A DNA stretch of 64,000 nt, taken from positions 13,648,501 to 13,712,500 of the forward strand of contig OU015568.1 in assembly GCA_907165135.1 (NCBI GenBank), written 5' to 3'. The stretch comes from Oikopleura dioica (lineage: Eukaryota; Chordata; Appendicularia; Copelata; Oikopleuridae). The notes below the pieces were generated by a model that worked only from the letters and a program-made list of their open reading frames with translations, was not told the origin of the DNA and searched no databases. The translations under genes were made by a program, and so were the position numbers. This document shows, one piece after another, positions 1 to 11,000 of this stretch (position 1 is the stretch's first letter; each line of letters begins with the position of its first letter).

Positions 1-1082
1 AAACTTGGATCCCCGGAGTCCAACGGCTTGAATGCTTTGAAAACAGGGTGTTTTGCTGGCCCTATGTGCTCCATATTCGAGGCATTGAGCTGGTAGTCCC
101 ACTCGTTCATCCACTCGTTGAATAAATAGCTGTTCTCGATCCAGTGATGACTCAACTTCCATTTAGTGTTTGGCTCTTGGGCAGTGTTTTCAAAGCGATC
201 AGTGGTCGGCACAAGCTCTGCATCGACCCACGTCTGATAGCTCGGCGGGGAAAACCACCAATGGACAAGCACTCGATCATCCCACGTTTTAAGTGGCGTA
301 CAGTGCTCTCTACTTGGCTTGCGAAATTGCGAGTGTTGATAAATCAGATGCGTGGCATCTTCTCTCGACTCGGAAATCGTTGCGCCGTTCATCTCTGCGA
401 TTGATTTCAACGTTTCGCGATGCTCAGATTCGATCTTTTCAGAGAAATAAATTATCTTTTTCATCTTGTGTCTCAGTGATTTGCGAAGACGTTTGAAAAG
501 AAGAAGGCCTGTTTTGACGCTTTCCGAATTGTAGATGTTGAAATCCTTGAGTTCGATGTCGTGTTCATCGCAGAAAGCCTTCGTGACTTTGATAATCGAT
601 GCGAAAGTTGACTTTTCGCGGAAATCGTAAAAGTAGCTCGTTGGAATCATCATTCCAGCGCTTCGATCGCGGCAGCCGCGTCCAAAATTTCGTTCTTGGA
701 ATCGCAAAAGCTCCACTGCAACATCAGCAAAAATCAGGGCACTTTCAGAAGCAAATAAAGGTGATTCCGATTTCAACGATCTGAGAAGTAGACCAAGTTT
801 GGCTTGGACTGCTGCGGAGTACCAGTAAGTTATTGAGATCGAGTCTTTGTCACGCCAAGCGCTTGTTCGCCCTCGTTCTCCATCATTTGTCTTATTTCAT
901 TGTTAATACTTTTTTCAATTCATTTTTACCTCTTTGATGAAAACATCAATCTCGTCCGGTCTGTCTTTCATATCTTCCCACATGTTCCTCGCCGCATTTT
1001 GCATTTCAGTCGTACTGCTGAAAACAAACGCATTCGCCTGTCCGAAAGCCAGTAGGAAATCATCGAAACTCCTACCGGCCAT
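1..1082 (-). CDS. SMARCC: SMARCC (SWI/SNF core subunit, BAF155/170-Swi3 family), N-terminal part
   Basis: Two exons read on the minus strand: 930-1082 (51 codons from ATG at 1082) and 890 down past position 1, so the gene is cut by the window edge. The intron is 39 nt, GT-AG. The product matches the N-terminal MarR-like/BRCT-like/chromo module of animal SMARCC1/2. Recognisable blocks are LLRFQERNFG, HWWFSPPSYQTW and FNEWMNEWDYQ, in the same order as in human SMARCC2. The SWIRM, SANT and leucine-zipper parts would lie to the left of the window. The family forms the scaffold dimer of SWI/SNF chromatin remodellers in the nucleus. MCFD2 ends 245 bp upstream on the same strand. Identity of the family is secure; exon 1, with an unusual acidic N-terminus, is less so. 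Confidence 0.88.
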
Positions 1083-1326
1083 GCTCTGAAGAGTTCAGTT
1101 TTTAGACAACTTTTTTCACCAGTGGTTTTATCGTGTTGAACAGAATCGAATCTCATATTGCACATTTTATGTTTTGGAAAGAAAAGATTGGTAGAAGAAA
1201 AGGACGGATTCAACTTTAATTTCAAAAGAAGTTATTTAACCTTTTTGAGATCAAATTTTTTTTTCATCAACTGATGAAAATTAAGAAAAATATCGGATCC
1301 CTTCCTAAAAGCTCAAATAAAATTCT

Positions 1327-2481
1327 TTACTGCTTTGGATCAGCAGATCCAGCTCCGGTTCGTCTCTTCTGCGCGGCTTGGAACTCAAAGTAGTTGACGT
1401 ATCCGTCGCCATTTGCATCCTGATTTGAAAGAATTCCGTCGACCATGTCGATGAACTGTTGCTCTGTGAAACGGGGATAATTATCTGCGGTACCGCGATC
1501 TAATTTTTATTAACTTATCGGTAAATGGATTTTGATAAAATATTTATTTGTAAAATTTTTTTAAATGTAGAAAATAAATCTGAAATTTCATACATTTGTA
1601 TTTTTTACTCGAATAGTGATTAAATAAACCTCGCAGCTTACCTTCAAGATCCATTCGTTCGTAATGAGTCATAGCTAAAAGATAACGTGTTAATCGGCTT
1701 CTGAAGATGATTCATTCTCGAGGGCTAGGGAGGCGGTCTTCTAGAGCCGATCTCTTGTTGTTCTCGGAACGCGCGTTTCTTTCGCGATTTTTGTTATAAA
1801 AGCCGATCGCCAACGCGGCGGCGCGCGACGCTCATTGGCTCGCCCGAGGCCTATCCCAGACAAGCTCGAAAAATGAATGAAAATTTCATCGTTCGAAAAG
1901 GGATGGAGATCATTTTATAAACAACTTATTCTAGAAGAAAAAAATATATAAGACTAAGAATTCTACAAGAAAAAAATCACCCTCTAGTAAAAAAAATTAT
2001 AATGAAGAAAAGTCATCCCTTTTTCGGGTCTAAAACTGTCTAGAAGTACTCACTATGATGCTTTTGAACAACTAAAAGTCAAAATGGCAATGCTTATGTT
2101 TATTCAAAAATTGATATTTCCTTGTTTCTAGCCTAGAAACTCCTCACAAATTTTCAGAATAGATGAAACTAGAATTATTAGTAAAAAGGATACCTTGGAT
2201 GAGTTCAATCCCATCGAGCATATTATTGTTGTCATAATCGTGCTGCTTGAAGTAATAAAATTGCAACTCCTCTGGAGTCATTTCGGAAGTGTCCTTGTCT
2301 CCGATCGTGTCCCTCAAATGCTCGAGCATGTGTTCTTTTTCTTCTTGGTCCTCTGGGTTGAACTCAAGATGCTTAAAAAGATCATATTTTTTGGAAAAAA
2401 AAATGAATAAACCTCAAGTTTGTGATTGTCGCCATGAGCAGCAACGGCGCTGATAGCAAGGAAGAGTTCGCTCAATTTCAT
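1327..2481 (-). CDS. MCFD2: MCFD2-like EF-hand secretory cargo receptor subunit
   Basis: Exons (minus): 2413-2481, 2194-2371, 1642-1674, 1327-1484; 438 nt, 145 aa, almost the human MCFD2 length. Residues 1 to about 18 form a signal peptide (MKLSELFLAISAVAAHG). Two EF-hands follow: one around HDYDNNNMLDGIEL and one around QDANGDGYVNYFEF, both with Asp/Asn at calcium-ligand positions. EHMLEHLRD followed by SEMTPEELQFYYFKQHDYD matches human MCFD2 closely. In vertebrates MCFD2 partners LMAN1 (ERGIC-53) to carry glycoproteins such as factors V and VIII from ER to Golgi; a general ER-export role is inferred here. The third intron (1675-2193, 519 nt) is about ten times the local norm. Confidence 0.93.
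1675..2193 (-). other. Long MCFD2 intron with GC-rich block
   Basis: This 519-nt intron interrupts a gene whose other introns are about 40-160 nt. Its part at roughly 1735-1870 is GC-rich, with several CGCG runs, a TTATAAAAG string near 1794 and an ATTGG (CCAAT-box inverse) near 1835. The rest is A/T-rich. I see no ORF or RNA gene. The GC-rich block could be an internal promoter or enhancer; this is only suggested by composition. Confidence 0.3.
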
Positions 2482-2561
2482 TCTCTGAAAAATTGCTCCA
2501 ATAATTCAGAAATGCCATGATTGTTTACAGAAAGATTTTTCTAAAAAAAAGAGCAGTGAGA

Positions 2562-3333
2562 TTAGTACATATTTAAATCGCCTCTTTGAGCTTTTCGAAG
2601 TGCATTTAGCTCGCGGATCTTTTGCAGCGCTTGAATTCGTCTTTGCGCGAGCTCGGAGGCTGATGGGGAAGAACTTGACGAGTTAGCTTCGGCCTGAGCC
2701 TAAGTAAAGGTTTTCAAGTGCGATATAAAATATTTGTTACCTTTTTCTTCTCGGCAAGACTTTCTTTTCTTCTTTTTTCGATCTTGGCCTTGTGCTTCCT
2801 TTGATTTTCGTTGAGGATCTTTTTTCGCTCCTTCAAGATCCCTCCGAGAAATGAAATAACTGTGTCGTTTGATTTCATCAGAAATATCTCTATCAAAAGA
2901 ACTTATTTTCGAACTAGAAGCTTTTTATCTTACCGCATTCTTCAACGATCTTCCGGATTGCAGCAAGATTTTCCTCGATATAAGCCTCATTTTCTTTGCA
3001 AAAGTCGAGGTGAACTTTTAAACTTTCATTCTCAAGTTCCTTCTTGAAGCAATCACTGTTCCAGCCATGCTTATCAAAGCTCTTCGATAACTGTTCTTTC
3101 AGCTTTTCTTGGAGTTCTTCCGAAGTATCTTGCTCTGAGCTAGGCAAGGCTGTCTGTAAGATATCGGGCTTTTTGAATATGTGCTCGTCTATAGCCAGTT
3201 TCGCGTATCGCTTCATCCGCTGCTCAAAGTTGATCGCATCATGCATGAACATGGGATCGTAATTTCCGTACTCAGACAATTCCTGTCCTTTTCGAGCGCT
3301 GCTTTTGGCTCTTCTAGCTCTTTTTGGAGGCAT
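2562..3333 (-). CDS. Unrecognised 228-aa basic coiled-coil protein
   Basis: Exons (minus): 2934-3333, 2741-2889, 2562-2699; 687 nt, 228 aa; both introns are GT-AG and 41-44 nt. The first 20 residues are very basic (MPPKRARRAKSSARKGQ). A long charged helical region runs from about residue 60 to 185, and a Ser-rich linker precedes a short basic C-terminus ending DLNMY. There is no signal peptide or membrane segment. The basic head suggests a nuclear protein. I do not recognise the family; a kinetochore component of the PMF1/NSL1 kind was considered, but no diagnostic motif is visible. The gene lies 81 bp upstream of MCFD2, same strand. Confidence 0.72.
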
Positions 3334-3469
3334 TTTTCTTAATCATTTTGATGAGAAAATTTCATTGATTTAAATATTTTATTATAGAAAAAATAAAGTA
3401 ACATTTAGAAAAATAGAGCAGTAAGAAAGTAAGAGTTCAGCGGAATGAAAGAGTAGAAATTTAAAGACG

Positions 3470-6123
3470 TCATGTTGAAATCATATCAGTTCTATAAACG
3501 TGGCTCTGAAGGGCGCCAAGGATGAGTTCATCATTTTCTGCAGAAGAAGTCGCGTTACTTGCTCGGGGCGGCTTGATTGGAGTCGACCTGACAGAGCTTG
3601 TAACACTCGCGTTCGAGCCACGACGACGCGCGCGAGCAGAGCTTTGAGCTTGAGCATTTTGGCTTGGTGGTCGAGGACCGACCGCTGCTTCAAGTTTTCG
3701 TTCTAAAAGTCCGGGTTGTTTCACTTTTTCAAGCTAAAGAATTTACCGAGAAGCTCAATTTCTGCCTCCAGCTTTTCAGAATGCTGCCTTAAATCGTCTC
3801 GACTAGCTTTTTCTTCGGCAAAAAGTGATTCAGCCCTTTCTAGTTGACCTTTCAACAAGGCAATTTCCTTTTCGTGATTTTTAGGGTAAATCACTAATAA
3901 TTGAGCTTTTTTGGGCTTAGTAGGGTAGGCATATAATACAATTTTAGAAAGCTCAGAGGCTGGGGATCATTTTGACTATTGATACTAGGGGTGATCTCGT
4001 ACCCTGAGGGCATTTAGAGCCCTCCAAAGTCCCAAAATCTGGCCATCTTCGGTCACGTGAATTTTCTCCGCCTGGAACGGGTTTTCAGAACCAGAGACAT
4101 AGCTAGAATTGTAGCCCAGGCTTTGACGGTCATTTTGAGGGGTCTAAAAATACTGATTACCCCCTTCCTGAGGCGCTAGAGACCTCCGAAGTTGGGAAGT
4201 CGGCCGAAAATGGGTACTTTTGCAAAAGTACACATTTTTCTTCATTGATGCTTCTGAAACACTTGTAATGAGTCATTCTTTTCATTTTAAGGGAGCAGAA
4301 ACAATTTGGGGTCATCTGAGGTCATTTGAGGTCACGAATTCAATTTTTAAGAATTTTTAGAATATTCACCTCAAGTGACCTCAGATGACCCCAAACTGTT
4401 TCTGCTACCTTAAAATGAAAAGAATTACTCATTACAAGTGTTTCAGAAGCATCAATGAAGAAAATGTGTACTTTTTGCAAAAAAGTACCCATTTTCGGCC
4501 GACTTCCCCAACTTCGGAGGTCTCTAGCGCCTCAGGAAGGGGGGGGTAATCAGTATTTTTAGACCCCTCAAAATGACCGTCAAAGCCTGAGCTACAATTC
4601 TAGCTTTGTCTCTGGTTCTGAAAACCCGTTCCAGGCGGAGAAAATTCACGTGACCGAAGATGGCCAGATTTTGGGACTTTGAGGGCTCTAAATACCCTCA
4701 GGGTACGAGATCACCCCTTAGTATCAATAGTCAAAATGATCCCCAGCTTCTGAGCTTTCTAAAACTGTATTATATGCCTACCCTACTAAGCCCAAAAAAA
4801 AGCTCAATTATTAGTGATTTACCCTAGTGATTTTGCTGATCGGCTGAGTCGCGTTGAGATGCATTCTCAAGCTGCTGATGGAGAGACTCGAGCTCATCAG
4901 ACATTTTATCGACTTTTTGTCGGAGGAACTCGTTTTCAGACTTGAGCTTTTCAGAATGATCCCCTTGTTTGACAATCGGGCCTTTAAATATTACATAAAC
5001 GCATCTGATTGTATCAAGCATACCAGCTAAAGTTGCACTTGGATTTTCTTTTCGACTCTTTCTCAGTTGCGTCTTCAAATACTCGTTTTCGTTTTTCATC
5101 TTAAGCTTTGCATCCAAATCCGTTTTCCTGAGTGTTTCAAGTTGAGTGCGATACTTTTCGTTTTCAATTCGAAGCGTCTCGCATTCTTTGCCAGACACTT
5201 GGATCGCTTTCTTGAGACCTGCGATTTGAGCCTTTCGCTCTCTTCGTGAGGGCTCTTTCTTCCGTTTCTTTGTGGGTGGCCCAAAAGTGGAAATATCAGA
5301 CAAGTAGTTTGAAAGAACCCTGCCCTTTGAACAGACGCTTTCGTTTCCTCCGAACGATCTTGGTTTATGCTCCGCAATCTTTCAAGTTCTTCCACGTAAA
5401 TCTAACAATTTTTAAAAGATTATTCTCGTTTCAAGAAAAAAGTACCTTGAGAGCGATTTTCAATTCATTGACGTCCGTAGTTTTCATTTCAAACTGCAAC
5501 TTGCCAAGATCTACATCTTTTTGTCGGAGATCTCGTTCCAGGCGAATTATTTTGCAACGAAGTTGATCGTTTTTCGTCGAACTAACATTGTGTTCGAGCA
5601 CAAAAATATGAGGAGCAATTACCTTTCTCTGCCATTATCTCCAGAATAAATCTTTTCCAGTTCGGTTTCACGACTTTTTAGCTCTTGTTCGAGTCTTTGA
5701 TTTCTCGTTTTCTTAATCAAAATTATCACCTGTCGTTTTACGTCTTTTTACTTGAGCATTGATGAGTTGTTTCTGCGTTGCAATTTCCTTTCTGGAAGCT
5801 TCAAGCTCATCGTATAAAGTTTCTGGATCGGGGAGAGCTCCGGGCCTGATTTCGTGAAGATTTGAATGAACACAATCAATGAGCTTACCGAATACGAGTT
5901 GGTTTAGGTTTTGTGGTAGAAAACTGCTGTGATTTTTGACATTTTGCATGGCATCCAAAGACGGCGTTGTTGATCGAAAAGCTTTTATTGAAGCTGCCTT
6001 TGAAGCTCTCCTAAGACAAAATTCCAGATTTGCTAATTGGTACAACAATTCATACCCTTTGGAAGATCTCGGTCGAGGCGAAGCCAACGATTGTTGTAGA
6101 TACGGAGACGCGGGGCGCGACAT
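3470..6123 (-). CDS. Coiled-coil protein, coding exon interrupted by a palindromic MITE
   Basis: Exons (minus): 5752-6123, 5623-5711, 5446-5581, about 5324-5401, 5024-5267, 4827-4981, then a 945-bp transposable element (3882-4826), then 3747-3873 and 3470-3702. With the element and one 8-bp duplication removed the frame runs through, giving 1434 nt and 477 aa. As it stands, translation stops at a TAG made by the first bases of the element, directly after ...DQQNH. The protein is almost wholly helical coiled coil, with a Ser/Pro N-terminus, a lysine-rich patch (KKRKKEPSRRERK) and an Arg/Ser-rich tail. The splice between the exons at 5401 and 5267 is uncertain: no GT donor fits well and a GC-AG pair (donor at 5323) gives the frame. 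Function unknown; no family recognised. Confidence 0.72.
3882..4826. mobile_element. 945-bp palindromic hAT-like MITE (foldback)
   Basis: The two halves are near-perfect inverted copies (about 450 bp each, loop near 4335-4365). Termini are TAGGGTAAATCACTAAT and its complement. It is flanked on both sides by the same 8-bp word GTGATTTT (3874-3881 and 4827-4834), the target-site duplication size of hAT elements. It carries no ORF of transposase length, so it is non-autonomous. It sits inside a coding exon of the surrounding coiled-coil gene. The few mismatches between arms and the intact duplication indicate a recent insertion. Confidence 0.93.
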
Positions 6124-6320
6124 TATCTTTAAAAATATTTGATGAATGGAAGGCTGTTTGACTATCGAGATTATAATTTCTTGTTACAGTTACAGTAAGT
6201 TATTGCAAACGTTTTTTTTGGAGTAAGTTGTGACAGCTGTTCTTAGCTAAGTTTATTTTGCTGCGGAATGTGCATGTGCGGTAAAAAATACAGAATCGGG
6301 CGAGTACTCTTTTTATACGC

Positions 6321-6737
6321 TCAGCTGGAGCCGGCCGAATCGCTGCCGCGTTTGGTCAGTTCTTGAAGCAAGCCGAGGGCCTAAAACATCATAAATATTC
6401 TTCTCTCTTCAATAGTGAAATCTAAGAAGAGCAAATATGTACCTCATTCATTTCTGTTTGATATGTTTTGATAGCCGCCGCCCGTTCGCGCTGCATTTCC
6501 AAGTTTTCAGCCATAATTTCTTTTCTTGGTTTTTAATTTTTCTCTATCTTTGATCTGGTAAAATTTAAAAACTATTCCTTTGAAAGAGGTTTTGATCTCT
6601 GCGAGTTCTGATCTGTAGAGCTCTGCTTCTTCCGGCGACAGATATTTCATCTTTTCTTCGATTTTATCCATTCTGGTGGCGGTGTTTTCAACTTTCAACG
6701 CCATTTCTTTCTGTTTTTGATCGTTTGGGCTCGACAT
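6321..6737 (-). CDS. Unrecognised 98-aa coiled-coil protein with a GA-AG intron
   Basis: Exons (minus): 6578-6737, 6443-6519, 6321-6380; 297 nt, 98 aa. Nearly the whole protein is predicted helix with heptad-like spacing (for example MDKIEEKMKYLSPEEAELY and AIKTYQTEMNEALGLLQEL) and ends in a Ser-rich tail. Intron 1 (6520-6577) has no usable GT donor: only GA at 6577-6576, following AAAG, restores the frame. Intron 2 is ordinary GT-AG. The start codon lies 66 bp downstream of the EIF1AD stop on the same strand, a spacing compatible with an operon. Small helical subunits of trafficking or kinetochore complexes look like this, but no family is identifiable. Confidence 0.72.
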
Positions 6738-6802
6738 TTCTATAAATCATGAAGGATCAGCTTTAGATAAACAACTTTCTCGTTTTATGATCAGTTTGAT
6801 AT

Positions 6803-7415
6803 TTATTGACTGGATTCAAGTCCAGGGCAATCTTCATCTGCGCTTTCTTCATCCGAGCTGTCGTCATCTAAGTCAAAAAATATAGTATTTAAAACAGGAA
6901 TAAAGATATAAGTATTACCTGAGCTTGAATCGGAGTATTCGACCTGAATGCGGTTCATAATCATCGGAAGATCATCGTCTGAATCTTCCTCTCCTTCGCT
7001 TCCATCTAATTCTTCTTTGTTATTTACAGTATCCGTACAATTTTGACCGTCTCCACCAGGGTGTCGTGAATCGTTCTCAAATTGAAGTGGAAACTGTTTC
7101 ATTTTCTTCAGCTGTTTGATATTATCAGGCTGAAGTACTCTAAATGAACAAACCATTCGTAAAGGAATATCTTTCGGTTGACACTCACCTGACGATTTCA
7201 TATTTAACCTTCTCTCCTTCAAAGATCGGCTCACAGATGACATAAGTATTGCGCTTCACCCAAATCGTATTTCTGAACTTTTGCGGAAGTGATGCTAGAC
7301 TACGCTCGCCGAATTGATTCTCAATTTGGAACAGATACGATCCTGGCGAGCTGAGCACACGCTGAATCGACTGGAGAGATGTCAACTTGTCTATTTCCTC
7401 GTCAGCTTCAGCCAT
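6803..7415 (-). CDS. EIF1AD: EIF1AD, eIF1A-domain (S1-like OB fold) protein
   Basis: Exons (minus): 7189-7415, 6919-7139, 6803-6867; 513 nt, 170 aa (human 165). Residues about 15-75 form the eIF1A-like OB domain. QRVLSSPGSYLFQIENQFG, SLPQKFRNTIWVKRNTYVI and EPIFEGEKVKYEI align with human EIF1AD in order. The second half is a linker and then an acidic serine tail (SSSDDDSSDEESADEDC), also as in human. EIF1AD is related to translation factor eIF1A but is mainly a nuclear protein in vertebrates; its exact role is not settled. All introns are about 50 nt GT-AG. Confidence 0.93.
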
Positions 7416-8094
7416 GACATATTTTTTCTGACAAAAATTGTGAATTGAATTTTTGAAAAATGAATTTTCACCTTTGTAAGTGCACTCATGATTATTAAAA
7501 ATAGATAGCTTCTCTTTCGCGTGCCTTCTTCTGACACGTTCTCCCTCAGAAGAAGGCTCCTATCGGGCCATTCTGAAGAAAAAAAAAACGATGCGCATGG
7601 AGAGATGGCTTTGAAATCTTTATTTCAGTTAATAAGTCATACAGTAGCAGAAAGAAAAAAAAGCTAAAGACAAGTAGTATTGAAGAAATGATTAGATACA
7701 AACTCTACTTTGGAGATTTGGCTAACAATACAGTCAAATAGGGAAAGAGCAGTTGAACAGAAATCGAAACAAGCGGCAGTTAGCATAGTCGGCGCATCAA
7801 ATGCTTCAACCGCAGGCAATTATAAGGCCTTACGGTTAGAATTGAAAAATGGATTGCTCTACTTTGAAATTGGCTGGGGCTACAGAAGCTCAGTTCTCTT
7901 CTTCAGACGCTCTGCTTTGATTGAAGGTGAAATTCAAATTGTGAATTTCGCAGTTGACGTCTATCTTCGTTGGAGAATCTTGAATGGAGCCATTATAACT
8001 TGGTCAAATATCAAATAACGGACAAGTTACAATCTTTAGTAATGAAAGAGAAACACACTACGACTCAAAACACCAGAACTATCACCTTATGATT
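7416..8094. other. Intergenic, EIF1AD upstream region
   Basis: 679 bp between the EIF1AD start and the SUCO stop. It holds a perfect 12-bp inverted repeat (7523-7557), described separately, 110 bp upstream of the EIF1AD start. An open plus-strand frame at 7710-8018 has no codon bias, splice context or recognisable motif, and I treat it as non-coding. Otherwise I see nothing. Confidence 0.5.
7523..7557. repeat. Perfect 12-bp stem with 11-nt loop
   Basis: GCCTTCTTCTGA at 7523-7534 is exactly complementary to TCAGAAGAAGGC at 7546-7557, with loop CACGTTCTCCC. The TTC/GAA blocks resemble heat-shock-factor sites, but the fully paired arms also suit an RNA hairpin in the EIF1AD leader. Confidence 0.6.
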
Positions 8095-11000
8095 TCATTT
8101 TTTGCCGCTACCTGCTTTTGGAACCTTCGTCTTTTTCGCTCTACTTGAAGGTTTTGGAAAACTACTAGCGTCAGAACTAACCCTTGGCTCAGTAAATCAA
8201 GTAACTACGAATATATAGCAAAAATACATTTCAAAATAAAGTGGAGCCAGTTCCTTCTACGGGAAAACCCATCACCACCGCTTCCGTGTTTTCTTTTCTT
8301 TTTTTGGCCATCGATCAATTCTTTTAACATTTCCATCGTAATTTGAGTGTTTTCAAGTTGTTGTCTTGTTTTTTGACCCCTACGAAGGCTGCAAAGAAGC
8401 AAAACTGCGAGCACTTGAAGCGCTAGAAGAACTTTTTTCCTAGACCCTACAACGAAATTCATACCGATCACAACAGAACCAGCGATGATTATTTTTTCCA
8501 GAGTCGTGTCTAGTCTATCGATTTCCGTAAAAAGAAATTTCACCAGTTCCAAAAGGCGGCTTATCTGCTCCTGAGTTTGCTGTGTAGCCACTTCAGACTT
8601 GGTCAATCGACTCGAGGTTTTTTCAAAACTAAAGACAATATTTATACTTTTTCTCCCGTGAGTCTGTATTTTAATAACATTGAGAACGGTAGTGTCAGTG
8701 ATGGCTGACGAGAGCCATTCTCAATTAACGATGCTACAGTACTTTCTCTGAACAGAGGAATTGAGAACCGGAACCTCATCGTACGTGTTAGCAAATTTTT
8801 GACGCTTGCTTTATGCGAGCAGTGTTCAACAAAACAAAAACTTGAAGTAGCTACCTCGCGCGAACGTCATCCATTTGCTTTTTGTAGGTCTGACTCAGAG
8901 TTTCAAGATACGATCCCATCCAGGTCAGATTTTTTTTCTAGCTTGGCAATTTGCTTCAACGCTCCAGTAGTGGAACTCACTACTTGTGTGTCACCCTATT
9001 CAAAAGTCATGATTTTATGCGAAATTCAATCAGTATCAGTTAATCGACTCTTTCCTTCGGCGCTCCCGAATTGGGCTTCGGGGAGGAATTGGTGGAGTTA
9101 CTAGCCACTGGTGGAGAAGATTTAGCAGCCTGAAATCAAATGTCGAAATCAAGGAAGAAGACAAGATCACTCTCACCATCTCCGGTTTATTATTATTCAA
9201 TATTTGCTGCTCTGCTCTTTCACTCATTGTGCCAGTACTTTGATCAGACTCAGCAGGAGGAGAAATATGAGTTACTCGTTGGTTCACGATTCTTTCAGTC
9301 AGAGGGGAGTTAAAATCAGCATCAGCGTAGACATTACAACCAAAGTTACAAGAGCTGAAAAGAGGAATCAAAAGAGCACAATGAATGTTGGCTTTTATAT
9401 TTGTTGTTGATCTTGATTCGAGTTATTAATGGGGAATCAAAAGAGAATGATGATCAGTGAGGAACGTCGAATGTGGACTAAGTTCTGGAGAGGCGCACCT
9501 TACGCTGTTTCTTTTTAATCTTTTCCGAACAGCATAACCTACTACCTCATGCAGAACTAGTCCTTCATGTAATAAAATCTCTAGATTGAACAGAACTGGG
9601 AAGATCATTTTTGGTACTTCACTATGCGTACCGATGGACAAGAGCATTCCAATGGCATGATGAGAGCTCAGCTCGCAATTCACGATGGGCAATCAGGTCC
9701 TCGGGCTCTGTAAGCCCGTCGTTTCCTACAGGCGCGCCAGTCAAGATCTTTTTTATGCCATTAATTATATTCTTGACGCCGGATTCACCAGTCGCCACGG
9801 GGACCGCTTCACCCTCTTGATCGGCATCTTCCTCATCATCTTCATAATCATTACTTCTTTGAGCGTCTATTGGAAAGCCAAAGACTTGTAAACTCGTGAG
9901 AACGGAAAAGGGCTCGTCGCCCGAGTACTCGAGCGCTTCGTATTTGACGAACTTGAAGTATTGATGTGTCATTGTCACGTTGAAGTTCTACAAAACAAGT
10001 TACGCTACTGCATCGACTATTTCCTGTTTCTACCTCTTTCAGAAGATTGGATTTTCCCGAAGGCTCAATATCAAAAACGCCTAGAAAATGCCACTCTGAT
10101 TTTACTTTATCGGCAGCTTGGAGGCTAAATTTCGACGGGCGAGAGGCAAACAACTCGTTTACTCCGATGAAGAGTCGCTGTATTTGTATTTCCTCGCATA
10201 ATTCTACAGTAAACGCAAATTTCTTGTCGATTGGCGCCTTTGCATACTTGTCGAAATCGTTGTTGATGACGTTTTTGGCGCCCTAAAATAAGTATTCATA
10301 TCGCGAAAATGGTCGCGAGAAGTTCAGGGGAGCATATTACGACTTTATGGGTAGATTATGATAATTATCGAAATGTTTATGCGACACTCAAAAAAGTTGC
10401 ATGATCTTGACCAAATTATGGTTGAGTAAATTTGGGAGCTAGTTCGTGGGTCCTGTGGAAAAATACTGGCTCCATTAGGAGCTGGTGATTTTTGATCCCC
10501 GCGCTCTCTGGCTAAAGCTGCCTCGGGTAGCGGACTGCGCCCCCGCACACATTGCCACGGCCAAGATCTACAGCAGCTACTCACCGTAACGTCTGGGGCC
10601 GATTTCTCTATCCGAGCGCCGCACGAGTCCGATGCAAAGTTTTTCGTCGTTTTCGACGTTAATTTCCACGTTTCTTTCTGCTCCTCGTCGATTCTTGCTT
10701 CAACGAGCGCGTCGTCTTCTTCCACATCATCGACTGTGCCCTGTCCGTCCGTCTCCAATCTGCTCACGACGTTGTTAAATGTCTCGACGTTAACCTGCTC
10801 TGGGACGATGTTGCTATCGTCTTCTGCCGAGGCAGGTGCATATTCCCCTGGCCGCACTTCTTCGGCAACGGGCTCATCGTTAGTCTGCTCCTCTTCCAGC
10901 TCAATGGCTCGTCTCGTTCTCTCTGCAGCCTCCTCCACTGGCTTCGTCGTCTAGAATTGACCACGTGAATTTAAAAAAATCGCGGAAAATATAAAAATCG

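Noticed and set aside
7710-8018. 102-codon open frame on the plus strand as a gene
   Set aside because: No start context, splice partner or motif, and it overlaps the presumed 3' region of SUCO. Length is within chance for this composition.
8691-8775. Inverted repeat TTCTCAATT/AATTGAGAA as a microRNA precursor in SUCO intron 7
   Set aside because: Only 9 bp of arm pairing, a large unpaired centre containing its own small palindrome, and no known seed.
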